The position numbers and the translations under genes were made by a program. Under the pieces are notes generated by a model. The model was not told where the DNA came from and made no database searches. It worked only from the letters and a program-made list of their open reading frames with translations. A stretch of DNA of 64,000 bases, taken from Henriciella sp. AS95. Lineage in GTDB: Bacteria > Pseudomonadota > Alphaproteobacteria > Caulobacterales > Hyphomonadaceae. Shown here piece by piece: positions 53,291-61,035 of this stretch (position 1 is the stretch's first letter; each line of letters starts with the position of its first letter). Where the stretch lies: assembly GCF_038900055.1 (NCBI RefSeq), contig NZ_JBBMQM010000001.1, forward strand, positions 2,976,001-3,040,000. The letters run 5' to 3'.

Positions 53291-54114
53291 CGCCCTTTGA
53301 AGATGGCTCTGCGCTTTTCAAGGAAGGCGCGGTGGCCCTCAATCAGGTCCTCGCTGTGCGTGGCCTTCGAGATCGCCGCTTCGACGAGGCCAAAATCCAT
53401 GTCCGCCGCTGTGCCCGCCGCATGATTGATTGACGCCTTGGAGGCTGAAACCGATAGCGGCGCATTCGCCGTGATCGTCGCGGCCAGCTCTGCCACACGC
53501 GCGTCCAGCCGCCCTTTGGGCACGGCTTCATGAATGACGCCCCACGCAGCGGCCTCATCAGTTCCGAAAATGCTGGCCGTATAGAGTATCTGCTTGGCCC
53601 TGGCTGGCCCGACAATGGCGACCAGCATCTCCACGCCGCCATAGGGATAGCCGATGCCAAGCCTGGCTGCCGGAATCCCGAACTTCGACCCCTCGCTCGC
53701 AATGCGCAAATCACAGCAGAGCGCCGTCGCCATACCGCCGCCCACGCAGGCCCCGCCGATCATGGCGATTGTCGGCAGCTTGCAATTGGCGATCGCCGCA
53801 TAAGCGAGCTCTGCATCCTTGCGGAACGCGCCATCATCGCTGGCCTTCTCGACCCGCGTTTCGAACTCTGAAATGTCCGCGCCAGACACAAAGGCCTTGC
53901 CGCCCGCCCCGGTCAGGATGACGACCTTCACCTCCGGATCGTCTTCGAACGCTTTCAGGATGACCGGGATGGCCTCCCACATCTCTTTCGATACAGCATT
54001 GCGCCGTTCGGGATTGTTGAAGACCAGCCAGCCGGCCCCGCCATCAGCGATGCCGACAAGTTTATCCAGAGACCCGTGGACGGTCCGCCCCTCAGGCATC
54101 ACCCATTCGCTCAT
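53287..54114 (-). CDS. Crotonase-fold enoyl-CoA hydratase/isomerase-like protein
   Basis: A 275-residue crotonase-superfamily protein. The oxyanion-hole segments are GKAFVSGADISEFE and GGACVGGGMATALCCDLRIA. At the position of the usual catalytic Glu (FGxPE-x-x-LG) the sequence reads FGIPAARLGIGYP, so that Glu is Ala. Standard hydration is therefore doubtful; isomerase, decarboxylase, thioesterase or C-C lyase activity within the superfamily is possible. It converges with the MFS gene. Its link to the receptor cluster is by position only. Confidence 0.88.
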   Translation of the reverse strand: MSEWVMPEGRTVHGSLDKLVGIADGGAGWLVFNNPERRNAVSKEMWEAIPVILKAFEDDPEVKVVILTGAGGKAFVSGADISEFETRVEKASDDGAFRKDAELAYAAIANCKLPTIAMIGGACVGGGMATALCCDLRIASEGSKFGIPAARLGIGYPYGGVEMLVAIVGPARAKQILYTASIFGTDEAAAWGVIHEAVPKGRLDARVAELAATITANAPLSVSASKASINHAAGTAADMDFGLVEAAISKATHSEDLIEGHRAFLEKRRAIFKGR

Positions 54115-54244
54115 CGCATAGACCTCCCGCTATCACGCCCCGTCCTAAACAGACGGGCGCGCGATGCAAACGGTGATGAACGCCATCGCGCCAACGGGAC
54201 GCGGCGACCGGCCATCGACCAGGCCATGCCTGTTAGCCGGATGT

Positions 54245-54754
54245 TCAGTCCGACAGGTTCGCGAAGACTTCAGACGCATTGTAGAGCGACGGGCTGACGC
54301 TCGCATCCTTGTCGGAAAGCACGATTTCCAGCACGACAACGGTCGTGTTCCGTTCGGTCTCGATGCCGTCATAGAAGGGGTCGTTCGGCGCCCGCGAAAC
54401 CGAAGTCGTGCATGCGAGCAGCCCGCAATCACGCTCGACCACCGTATCACGCGACGGATACCGCTCAGTGCGTTCGCTGTCGCGGTTGGTCGATTGCGAG
54501 ACGACTTCGAACGTGTCGAACCCTTTCTCCAGCGTCAGCTGGGCGGCCCGGCGCAGCGCCAGGGACTGGGCCTCGGCCACATTGTCCTTATTCAGCCGAT
54601 AGCCGACCTGATAGCGGTTCGCTTCAATCTGTGTGTCGGTATACCCCGAAGACCGGCTGCCCGGGGCCTCGCGATAGGTCTGCGTGCTCGCGCAGGCGCT
54701 CATCAGCATGAGCCCTCCTGCAGCCAGAGCCAGTTTCAAATGATGAGTACCCAT
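54245..54754 (-). CDS. CC0125/CC1285-type lipoprotein
   Basis: A 169-residue lipoprotein with LMLMSAC as lipobox. The mature part shows YTDTQIEANRYQVGYRLN and ALRRAAQLTLEKGFDTFEVV, which I recognise from the Caulobacter CC0125/CC1285 family, whose function is unknown. Two cysteines in CGLLAC lie in a loop. It begins 3 bases after the anti-sigma stop and is the third gene of the ECF operon. That suggests an envelope-stress or signal-input role, but no partner can be named. Confidence 0.8.
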   Translation of the reverse strand: MGTHHLKLALAAGGLMLMSACASTQTYREAPGSRSSGYTDTQIEANRYQVGYRLNKDNVAEAQSLALRRAAQLTLEKGFDTFEVVSQSTNRDSERTERYPSRDTVVERDCGLLACTTSVSRAPNDPFYDGIETERNTTVVVLEIVLSDKDASVSPSLYNASEVFANLSD

Positions 54755-54757
54755 TGC

Positions 54758-55552
54758 TTACTCCGTTTCTGCCTGTTTTTTCGTCCATCCGGACTGAATA
54801 AGGTCAGCTTCCGCCGAGGTGTCGAGCGGGGCATCACTCATCGCTGTATCGAGAAACGTCTCGATGCTTTGCGAACCTGCCGCGGAAGCTGTTCGATAAG
54901 GCCCTTGGGAGGGAGAGGCGGCCTCACCGAAAGTGGCGATGGCTACACGCCAGGCGTCTTCTGCCCGGCAAGCCACCAACCGACCGTCCGTTCTGGACGT
55001 ATTGATATCGACGACGCGACAGTATTGCTCACCGCTAATGAAGGTGAGACGCGGTGTCGCCACCATCCCGTCGCCGAATTCCGTTTCTGTGCCGCTGGCG
55101 GACGCTTCGAGCACGCGCCCGAAGCCGCTATCGGCATAGTAAGTTCCGCTGACCGAATCGACGCTGGCCACCTGGGCCGGGATCGCCGTCGTCATCGACA
55201 TTGTACCAGCCGCCACCACGACACCCGCTGCGACGGCCCTGTGTTTCTCGATGAAGGCACCCGCCCGCTTCCAGATCGGGAAGGCGACAACGTTCGAAGA
55301 CTCCTCGGCACTGACAGTGCCCGATTCCAGGTTGTCCATCAGGTCACTGAGGCCAGCACTCATCGGAACATCATCAATCTCGCCCGCCGCCGCGTCGAAA
55401 TTCGACTGCGCAGCCGCCAGCGCCTCGAGACGCGCGGCAACAGCCTCATCGCCAGCAATCATTGCCTCGGTCTTCGCCATTTCCTCAGGCGAGAGTTCGC
55501 CATCGAGGAAGGCGCTGAGGCGAACATCAAGATCTTTCAGGGCATCAGTCAT
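54758..55552 (-). CDS. Anti-sigma factor
   Basis: A 264-residue protein overlapping the ECF sigma gene by 8 bases. The N-terminal cytoplasmic part (LSAFLDGELSPEEMAKTEAMI) is the typical anti-sigma helix set without the zinc-binding H-x3-C-x2-C. One membrane segment lies near residues 88-110 (AAGVVVAAGTMSMTTAIPA), and the periplasmic domain (~115-264) is where a signal would act, probably through proteolysis. No known sensor fold is recognised in that domain. Confidence 0.85.
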   Translation of the reverse strand: MTDALKDLDVRLSAFLDGELSPEEMAKTEAMIAGDEAVAARLEALAAAQSNFDAAAGEIDDVPMSAGLSDLMDNLESGTVSAEESSNVVAFPIWKRAGAFIEKHRAVAAGVVVAAGTMSMTTAIPAQVASVDSVSGTYYADSGFGRVLEASASGTETEFGDGMVATPRLTFISGEQYCRVVDINTSRTDGRLVACRAEDAWRVAIATFGEAASPSQGPYRTASAAGSQSIETFLDTAMSDAPLDTSAEADLIQSGWTKKQAETE

Positions 55553-56039
55553 GATAGCCTGTCCTTTCTGCGACCATCGCGCGTGCCCGTCCGAGCCGGC
55601 TCATGATCGTTCCAATCGGGGTGTCCAGCATCGCTGCGGCTTCCTTGTAGGAAGCGCCGCCGAGCCCAACCACCGTCATCACTTCGCGGTAGGCATCGGG
55701 CAGTTCATCAATGGCTTCGCGTGTCTTCGCCATCATCATCTGGTCGGCCGCGACCGTCTCGCTCGACAGCGTATTGGCCGGCCGCTCCCGCAATTCAGGC
55801 ACCGCTTCCAGGCGCGTCTTCTTTGCGCGAAGGCCATCGATCCATAAATTGCGGCACACTCTGAACATCCACTTCTTCAATTCGGCATCGTCCGGTAAGC
55901 CCCGGTCGAGCACACGTTCAATTACACTCTGCACGAGATCGTCAGCGTCCGCGGCATTGCGCGTGAGCGAGTATGCGAAGCGCCGGACATGCGGCACCGC
56001 TTCGACAATCTCATTATTAAGACCAGGCCTGTTAGTCAT
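55545..56039 (-). CDS. ECF RNA polymerase sigma factor
   Basis: A 164-residue ECF sigma factor. Region 2 (~12-75) has RFAYSLTRNAADADDLVQSVIERVLDR, and region 4 (~105-160) has LPDAYREVMTVVGLGGASYKEAAAMLDTPIGTIMSRLGRAR. No extra domains are present. A promoter-like motif GGAATA-N15-CGTGA lies immediately upstream (56050-56075), with only 10 bases between it and the ATG, so the transcript would have a very short leader. The same motif precedes two exported-protein genes nearby, which points to autoregulation and a local regulon. Confidence 0.95.
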   Translation of the reverse strand: MTNRPGLNNEIVEAVPHVRRFAYSLTRNAADADDLVQSVIERVLDRGLPDDAELKKWMFRVCRNLWIDGLRAKKTRLEAVPELRERPANTLSSETVAADQMMMAKTREAIDELPDAYREVMTVVGLGGASYKEAAAMLDTPIGTIMSRLGRARAMVAERTGYHD

Positions 56040-56049
56040 TTCACCTCAT

Positions 56050-56075
56050 TCACGTCTCGGCTGCGGTTTTATTCC
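56050..56075 (-). promoter_or_regulatory. Candidate ECF promoter of the sigma operon
   Basis: Read on the minus strand: GGAATA, 15 bases, CGTGA. The same -35-like box and exact spacing recur at 59858-59883 and 60850-60875. GGAA-type -35 and CGT-type -10 boxes are known for ECF sigma factors of Caulobacter (SigT type). It ends 10 bases before the sigma ATG. Confidence 0.7.
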
Positions 56076-56084
56076 CGGCTGCAT

Positions 56085-56110
56085 GAAATTTTTTTAGAAA
56101 TGATACGTCT
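56085..56110 (+). promoter_or_regulatory. Weak match to the ECF promoter before the protease gene
   Basis: On the plus strand, GAAATT-N15-CGTCT keeps 4 of 6 and 4 of 5 positions of the motif with identical spacing. It lies 36 bases before the protease ATG, the same distance as in the two exported-protein genes (34-35). A TATACT box at 56115-56120 might instead serve a housekeeping promoter. Confidence 0.35.
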
Positions 56111-56145
56111 CTACTATACTTAGAAATGTAGAACTGGAGCCGGAT

Positions 56146-57618
56146 ATGGCGATAAGCCCCTTCCTCTCACGTCTTGGCGCCCTGTGCGCGGGAACCATGC
56201 TTGCCATGATTCCAGCCGCTCACGCACAGCTTCTGCCGGGATTGGCTGACTCGCTGGAACAAACGGTCCGCGACGTCGAACGCACGGTCGAAGACCTCGT
56301 AACCGAGCAGATTGGCAACGGTCTCGATGACACGCTCGAACCTGTGGGCGAACTGCTGGAAGGCTTGCCAATTGTTGACGGCATCGGCGAGGTGGCGACT
56401 TCAGTCGACGTCGGCAATACGCTTGTCGATACGCTTCAAATCATCGCGCTGGACGACACGCTGGGCCGGACCATCGGACTGGTCGATAATCTCACCACCG
56501 CCATTCCGGGCATTTCCCGCCTGCCCATCAATGTTCGCGGCGCACGCCCGATAGAGCTGGACCTCGATCAGGGCTGGCCGGTCGTGCGAAACGAATGGGT
56601 GGTGCTCGTCCCATCTGCCCGCGCGGGCGACGTGGAAGACCTCGGCGTTGACATCGTGGAGCGCACGGACCTCTCCGGCGCGGACGAAACGCTGTTTGTC
56701 GTGAGCCTCACATCCGACACGCCAACCGCTGAGGCCATTGAGGCAAAGCTCGCCTCGCTCGACGCCTCACCATCAGACCGCAATCACGTCTTTCGGGGCG
56801 CGTCAGAGCCGTCCGATCTGGCCAGCGATATTGCCAGGCGGATGAGTTCGACGACCAACGTCGACGCGCCCAGCCCGGACGCACTTCGCATCGGCCTCAT
56901 CGATACGGACGTCGACGAAACCCACCCTGCCCTGCAAAACATCACGCTTTACGAGGCTGATTTCGTCTCAATGGGAGAGTTTCGTCCGCAGACGCATGGC
57001 ACCGCCGTCGCGTCCATCCTGGCGGCAAACAATGCGAAAAGCCCTGAGGCGCGGCATGAATTGCTGGCGGCCTCGGCATTCTTCCTGTCCAGCGACGGGA
57101 CCACAGGCGCAACCTCGGCCAGCCTCATCGAAGCCATTGACTGGCTGCAGGCAAATGGCGCGGCCGTGATTAATGTCAGCCTGACCGGCCCACCCAATCG
57201 GGCGCTGGAAGCCATCATCCAGTCGCGGCAAGACGCCGGAACCGTTTTCGTGGCTGCTGTCGGCAATGAAGGCCCCGCCTCCGGTCCGCTCTATCCGGCC
57301 GCCTATGACGGCGTTGTCGGCGTCACAGCGGTCGACGCAAAGGGGAAAATCTATCGCTGGGCCAATCGCGGATCATTTGTGGATGTCGCTTCGCTCGGCG
57401 TCGATGTTCCCGTTGCAAAGCCTGGCGGCATGGCCACTCGCGACTCCGGCACCAGCTTCGCCGCTCCGATCGTGACCGCCTTTCTCGGCGGCTGGACCAA
57501 TGCGAGGCGGCTGGAGCCCGGCGCCGCAGACAGTCTCATCCAGGCCTCTGTCCGCTCCCGCCCCAAAGGGGGGCGGGACGACATCTACGGCTATGGGATC
57601 CTGTCTCCGACGCGCTAG
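56146..57618 (+). CDS. Subtilisin-like S8 serine protease, exported
   Basis: A 490-residue exported protease. The signal ends at AHAQ (residue ~27). Residues ~28-235 are an unassigned region with helical DDTLEPVGELLEGL-type segments, likely a pro-domain. The S8 catalytic domain follows with D253 (LIDTDVD), H284 (THGTAVAS), oxyanion Asn in AAVGNEGPAS and S437 (SGTSFAAP). It is divergent from the ECF sigma gene. It could process the neighbouring exported proteins, or act in anti-sigma cleavage; both are inference. Confidence 0.9.
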   Translation: MAISPFLSRLGALCAGTMLAMIPAAHAQLLPGLADSLEQTVRDVERTVEDLVTEQIGNGLDDTLEPVGELLEGLPIVDGIGEVATSVDVGNTLVDTLQIIALDDTLGRTIGLVDNLTTAIPGISRLPINVRGARPIELDLDQGWPVVRNEWVVLVPSARAGDVEDLGVDIVERTDLSGADETLFVVSLTSDTPTAEAIEAKLASLDASPSDRNHVFRGASEPSDLASDIARRMSSTTNVDAPSPDALRIGLIDTDVDETHPALQNITLYEADFVSMGEFRPQTHGTAVASILAANNAKSPEARHELLAASAFFLSSDGTTGATSASLIEAIDWLQANGAAVINVSLTGPPNRALEAIIQSRQDAGTVFVAAVGNEGPASGPLYPAAYDGVVGVTAVDAKGKIYRWANRGSFVDVASLGVDVPVAKPGGMATRDSGTSFAAPIVTAFLGGWTNARRLEPGAADSLIQASVRSRPKGGRDDIYGYGILSPTR

Positions 57619-57627
57619 GCTGCTGGT

Positions 57628-58548
57628 CTAGAACTCCACCTTCAGGCCGACCTTGCCGACATGTTCGTCATAGTCGGCGCTGTCGAGGTTCGACTGGCGG
57701 TCACGATACTTGTAGCCGAAGTCCATCGATACCGGTCCGGCAATCTCGACTTCGACGTCGCTCTCGGCTGAGACGATCTCATCCTGACGCTCTTCGCCGA
57801 TTGCCGGATCTACCGCCTGGTAGTCACGGTTTTCGTACTCTGCGCCGAAGCGCATGGTGGTCTCCTTGCCCAGAACATCAAAGCGCTGGGTATAACGCGC
57901 CTGGGCTGAGCCACCCTTGAAGTCGAACTGGTCGAGTTCGGCGTCTTCCTCGCCATACTGACCGCCAACGGAGATGTATTGCTTGTTGCCATTGAGGAAG
58001 AAGAACGCATCAACGCGCGCCGCGTCGCCTTCAGCATCACGGCCGTCCTGCGTCTTGAAGTCCTTGAACGACTTCACATAAGCGCCGCGGACAAACACCG
58101 AGTCGCCAAACAGGCGTGAGATATTGGGCTGGATCTGCGTGTAATCGAGATAGCCCTCATCATCGAGGCGGGCATGGACATAATTGGCCAGCACGCCCGC
58201 TTTCACGACCTTGAAGTCATACTCGGCCTCGGCAAACCCACGATGGGTCTGCAGGTCGAACTCACCAAAGTCCTGATAGCTCGTATCGGTGATTTCGTAG
58301 CCGGCACGGATCACCGCCTCCTTGGTGGGCTTGATGTCCATCTGGAGACGGCCCCGAAGCTCAACAGCGACATCGCTATTGTCCGTATTCTGATCAAGGT
58401 CCGGAATACCGACATTGCTGTCAGCGACGGCGCTGACGCCGCCTTCGATTGTGAACTTTACCGTATCGTCGGCGGCGGCCGTCTGAGAGAGCGCCAGCGT
58501 GGACAGGGTGATGAAATGTGCTTGCAGTATCGACTTTGAAATCTTCAT
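57628..58548 (-). CDS. Predicted outer-membrane beta-barrel protein
   Basis: A 306-residue protein with signal peptide ending at TAAADD. Alternating hydrophobic strands and a terminal phenylalanine (VGKVGLKVEF) mark a beta-barrel of about 12-14 strands. It resembles the outer-membrane beta-barrel proteins that accompany polysaccharide-export genes, but I cannot name a family. ATG 58548 has TTGGAGGAAAG upstream. It converges with the protease gene and lies downstream of the repeat protein, with a hairpin between, so it may be made by read-through from that gene's ECF-type promoter. Confidence 0.78.
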   Translation of the reverse strand: MKISKSILQAHFITLSTLALSQTAAADDTVKFTIEGGVSAVADSNVGIPDLDQNTDNSDVAVELRGRLQMDIKPTKEAVIRAGYEITDTSYQDFGEFDLQTHRGFAEAEYDFKVVKAGVLANYVHARLDDEGYLDYTQIQPNISRLFGDSVFVRGAYVKSFKDFKTQDGRDAEGDAARVDAFFFLNGNKQYISVGGQYGEEDAELDQFDFKGGSAQARYTQRFDVLGKETTMRFGAEYENRDYQAVDPAIGEERQDEIVSAESDVEVEIAGPVSMDFGYKYRDRQSNLDSADYDEHVGKVGLKVEF

Positions 58549-58581
58549 TTGTCTTTCCTCCAATGCCTGTTTGTTGGGGGC

Positions 58582-58624
58582 GAAGCCGGCGGACTTGCAA
58601 GGGTTGGGGTGGCCCGCCGGCTTC
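58582..58624 (-). terminator. Hairpin after the 20-residue-repeat protein gene
   Basis: An 11-bp stem (GAAGCCGGCGG with its complement) encloses a loop rich in GGGGTGG. There is no T-run on the minus strand, so read-through to the barrel gene is possible. It closely matches the hairpin at 59959-60002. Confidence 0.65.
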
Positions 58625-58638
58625 TATGATTGATCCGC

Positions 58639-59823
58639 TTACAGGCCGAGCGAACCAACCACTCCGTCTACGATGCTTGTATCAACCACATCGTTAATTT
58701 CCGATGAGATTTCGTTCGACAGCGTCGACACGAGATCGGCGGCAACGTCGGCCATGATCACGTCATCAACGGCGACCATTGAGTCCGACATCATATCGAC
58801 ATCGTGATCAGTCTCGACAGCCTGACCGCCTTGATCACCTTGATCGCCCTGGTCGCACTGACCGCAATTGAGGAGATTTGGGCCGGTGCCAGAGCTGACC
58901 TTTTGCAGCGCTCCCGGGACAAGTTCCACGACATTGCCGCCCAGCTGATCGCCCGTCTGATCGGCAGTGCTGCCAACGAGGTATTTGGAGGCTGTGACTG
59001 CGCCGGTGAGGCGCTCGATCTTGTCAGCCTTGAGGCCTTCGACAAGCTCGACCCCATTGGCGATGCCATCTTCCGTATCGGGACCGTCGCCGCCGCAGCA
59101 GCTTCCGTCACGCTCAGCGACCTGGTCGAGCAGGCCATTAACGACGTCCAGACCGTTAAACGCTTCAGGTGCCGGCTGATCGCCATCAGATTCCAGGCCG
59201 AGCAGGCTCAGCTGGAGGCCGACCGAGCCATCAACGTCAACGTCGGCGAGCGACCCGTGAAGCACGGATATGTCGGCCGCGATATTCAAAGGGATGCTCG
59301 TGTCGAGCAGCGCGCCGTCGAGGACCGAGAGTGCCGCCGGCACGTCAGGGTGCAGGCAGCTATCCAGCAAGGCCCCATTCAGCCAGGCGACATTCGCGAG
59401 CAGGTCCGGATTCGCATCCGTGTTCAGAAGGGCACCGTTGAGGACCGAAATGATAGCGGCGACATCGGCGTCGACATCGGCATCAACCAGCGCGCCGCGC
59501 AGGATTTCGATGTCTGCCAGCGCATCGGCGTCCAGAACAATATCTGCCAGGGACCCTTTCAGAGCATCGAGGGTCGCCAGGATTTCTGCGTCCGCAACCG
59601 CGTCGAGCACCGATCCGTCCAGAAGATCAAGAGCCAGCGGACCCTGCAGGTTTTCGTCTGCATAAAGAGGGCCGTTTTGGAACAGCTCAACTGCCTGGGT
59701 GTTGCCAGCGTCTCCGGTGGTCACACCGGATGCACCGGTCGATCCGGATGTGGCAGGCGCTGCGGTCGCAAACCCGACCATCAGAACTGTGGCCAGTGCC
59801 GTCATGGATGTCGTCTTGATCAT
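58639..59823 (-). CDS. Exported protein with 20-residue tandem repeats
   Basis: A 394-residue exported protein with no family I recognise. The signal peptide ends around residue 22. Residues 69-208 are seven consecutive units of exactly 20 residues with consensus x-G-[AS]-L-x-D-x5-D-[VIL]-x-A-x-[IL]-x-x-L; a 19-residue unit precedes them at 50-68. The periodic G, L and D suggest a solenoid or calcium-binding fold. Later parts include a CC pair and a DQG-rich stretch (~330). The last ~45 residues match those of the protein at 60019. GGAATA-N15-CGTCA lies 35 bases before the ATG. Confidence 0.82.
   Translation of the reverse strand: MIKTTSMTALATVLMVGFATAAPATSGSTGASGVTTGDAGNTQAVELFQNGPLYADENLQGPLALDLLDGSVLDAVADAEILATLDALKGSLADIVLDADALADIEILRGALVDADVDADVAAIISVLNGALLNTDANPDLLANVAWLNGALLDSCLHPDVPAALSVLDGALLDTSIPLNIAADISVLHGSLADVDVDGSVGLQLSLLGLESDGDQPAPEAFNGLDVVNGLLDQVAERDGSCCGGDGPDTEDGIANGVELVEGLKADKIERLTGAVTASKYLVGSTADQTGDQLGGNVVELVPGALQKVSSGTGPNLLNCGQCDQGDQGDQGGQAVETDHDVDMMSDSMVAVDDVIMADVAADLVSTLSNEISSEINDVVDTSIVDGVVGSLGL
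59200..59676 (-). repeat. 60-bp period coding repeat (7 full units plus one shorter)
   Basis: The protein repeat corresponds to a 60-base period over 420 bases (59200-59619), with a 57-base unit before it. The units have diverged in DNA while keeping the protein pattern, so selection has acted on the fold rather than recent slippage. Confidence 0.85.
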
Positions 59824-59857
59824 GTTTTTACTCCTTCACCTTCACAAGATGCAACAC

Positions 59858-59883
59858 TGACGAGTGGGGTCGGATTTTATTCC
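59858..59883 (-). promoter_or_regulatory. Candidate ECF promoter of the repeat-protein gene
   Basis: GGAATA-N15-CGTCA on the minus strand, 35 bases before the ATG. It starts just after a terminator that ends the upstream gene's transcript. Confidence 0.72.
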
Positions 59884-59885
59884 AG

Positions 59886-59915
59886 AAAAAATCCCGAGCT
59901 CTGTAAAAACTCGGG
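59886..59915 (-). terminator. Intrinsic terminator upstream of the repeat-protein promoter
   Basis: On the minus strand CCCGAG-N11-CTCGGG is followed by ATTTTTT. It ends transcription from the gene at 60019-60816 just before the next promoter. Confidence 0.85.
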
Positions 59916-59958
59916 AAATCAATGCACTAAAGGGTTCTTTTAAGACGTATAGGGAAGA

Positions 59959-60002
59959 AAGAAGCCGGCAGGATGGAGGGGTGGGAGCGCTGCCGGCTTC
60001 TT
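59959..60002 (-). terminator. Hairpin after the second exported-protein gene
   Basis: A 12-bp stem (AAGAAGCCGGCA with its complement) around a GGGGTGG-containing loop, 16 bases after the stop. Sequence and spacing mirror the hairpin at 58582-58624, as expected for duplicated 3' ends. Confidence 0.75.
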
Positions 60003-60018
60003 CTTGGTGATCGCTCGC

Positions 60019-60816
60019 TTACAAACAGAGCGCGCCGATCACAGTATCAACAACCGTCTCATCCACCACGGCGTTGATATCCTCTGTGAGCTGACTGGTC
60101 AGGTCCGCGGTAAGGCTTTCCGCGATGTCTTCATTGACCGTCTCGTGAATGACCGCTGTCATTTCCGATGCCACATCCGGTGACACATAAAGACTGATTT
60201 CCAGAGCGCCCGTCGTCTCAGGCGTCGGTTGGCTGACATTGTCCAGAACATCATCGGTCAGGATGTCCTCTATTCCGGTCATCCGGTCTGTCTCCTCCGC
60301 GATAGCCGCCGCCAGCACGTCGCCGCAATCTGCGAAACCATTTCCCGTCGCCCGGGACGCCGCGCCGGAGCGGGTCACGCCGTTAAACGAGACCAGCTGG
60401 GCCGTGTCACAATTTCCGTCAGCCACCGCGTCGAAGCGCAGCGTGGACAAATCGCGGACAGGCGTAACAGGCTCGCCAGAGGGCGCCGGTGTGGTGTTAT
60501 TGCTGGCCTGAAGCTGGCGCGGTGCGCGTGTGACTTTGGCAGGGGGTGGACTGACAGCCTTTTGTTCAGTGCGGACCGTATCGGTGGCCGACCGGCTGAC
60601 CGCCATTTCTTCGGACCGGATCGTTTTGGTACCTGTCCGCTTCTCGGTGGACACGACTGCCTTACGATCAATATCGGTGTCGGCCGAAAAGTCCGTAGAC
60701 GGTTCGAACCACGAGTCCGAGAAGACAGCTGCGCAATCCTGCACGGCCTGAGGTCGCGCGATGATGAGCGTGGCAATTACCGCAAATGCGGCTACAGGAA
60801 TCTTTGAATGGATCAT
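60019..60816 (-). CDS. Exported protein sharing a C-terminal module with the repeat protein
   Basis: A 265-residue protein of unknown function. A hydrophobic signal (residues ~5-22) is followed by a low-complexity Thr/Ser/Lys-rich stretch (~45-110) and a cysteine-containing middle with CDTAQLVSFNGVTRSG. The amphipathic C-terminus ends in DINAVVDETVVDTVIGALCL. The corresponding end of the repeat protein is EINDVVDTSIVDGVVGSLGL, and the similarity extends about 45 residues back. ATG 60816 has AAGGAGCGAC upstream. GGAATA-N15-CGTCA lies 34 bases before the start. The shared end could be a sorting or assembly signal. Confidence 0.8.
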   Translation of the reverse strand: MIHSKIPVAAFAVIATLIIARPQAVQDCAAVFSDSWFEPSTDFSADTDIDRKAVVSTEKRTGTKTIRSEEMAVSRSATDTVRTEQKAVSPPPAKVTRAPRQLQASNNTTPAPSGEPVTPVRDLSTLRFDAVADGNCDTAQLVSFNGVTRSGAASRATGNGFADCGDVLAAAIAEETDRMTGIEDILTDDVLDNVSQPTPETTGALEISLYVSPDVASEMTAVIHETVNEDIAESLTADLTSQLTEDINAVVDETVVDTVIGALCL

Positions 60817-60849
60817 TTGTCGCTCCTTGTCTTTGACATGGCAAGGAAG

Positions 60850-60875
60850 TGACGGGCCGGATCGAACTCTATTCC
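60850..60875 (-). promoter_or_regulatory. Candidate ECF promoter of the second exported-protein gene
   Basis: GGAATA-N15-CGTCA on the minus strand, 34 bases before the ATG, with the same boxes and spacing as at 59858-59883. Confidence 0.72.
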
Positions 60876-61035
60876 CAAAAATTAGGTCGACCAGCCCCCT
60901 CAAAAGTCCGGATCACCAATAGTGACAGGCGATTCCAGCCCAAATTATTTAATGGCCCTCACGCTCAAACCGCTCAATTTTTTCCATTTTGAATTGTCAC
61001 CAGACCCATGCAGGACCGGACCTCAGGCCCCGTTT

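Noticed and set aside
54164-55606. Plus-strand frame of 480 codons across the lipoprotein and anti-sigma genes
   Set aside because: It spans two well-supported minus-strand genes and reads as Arg/Ala/His-rich shadow sequence.
59200-59676. 60-bp periodic repeat considered as a CRISPR or minisatellite
   Set aside because: The period matches protein repeats in frame, units differ in DNA, and there are no constant repeat and variable spacer segments.
58804-59943. Plus-strand frame of 379 codons antisense to the repeat protein
   Set aside because: It mirrors the repeats of the real gene, has no ribosome-binding sequence or signal, and the minus strand has signal peptide, promoter and homologous C-terminus.
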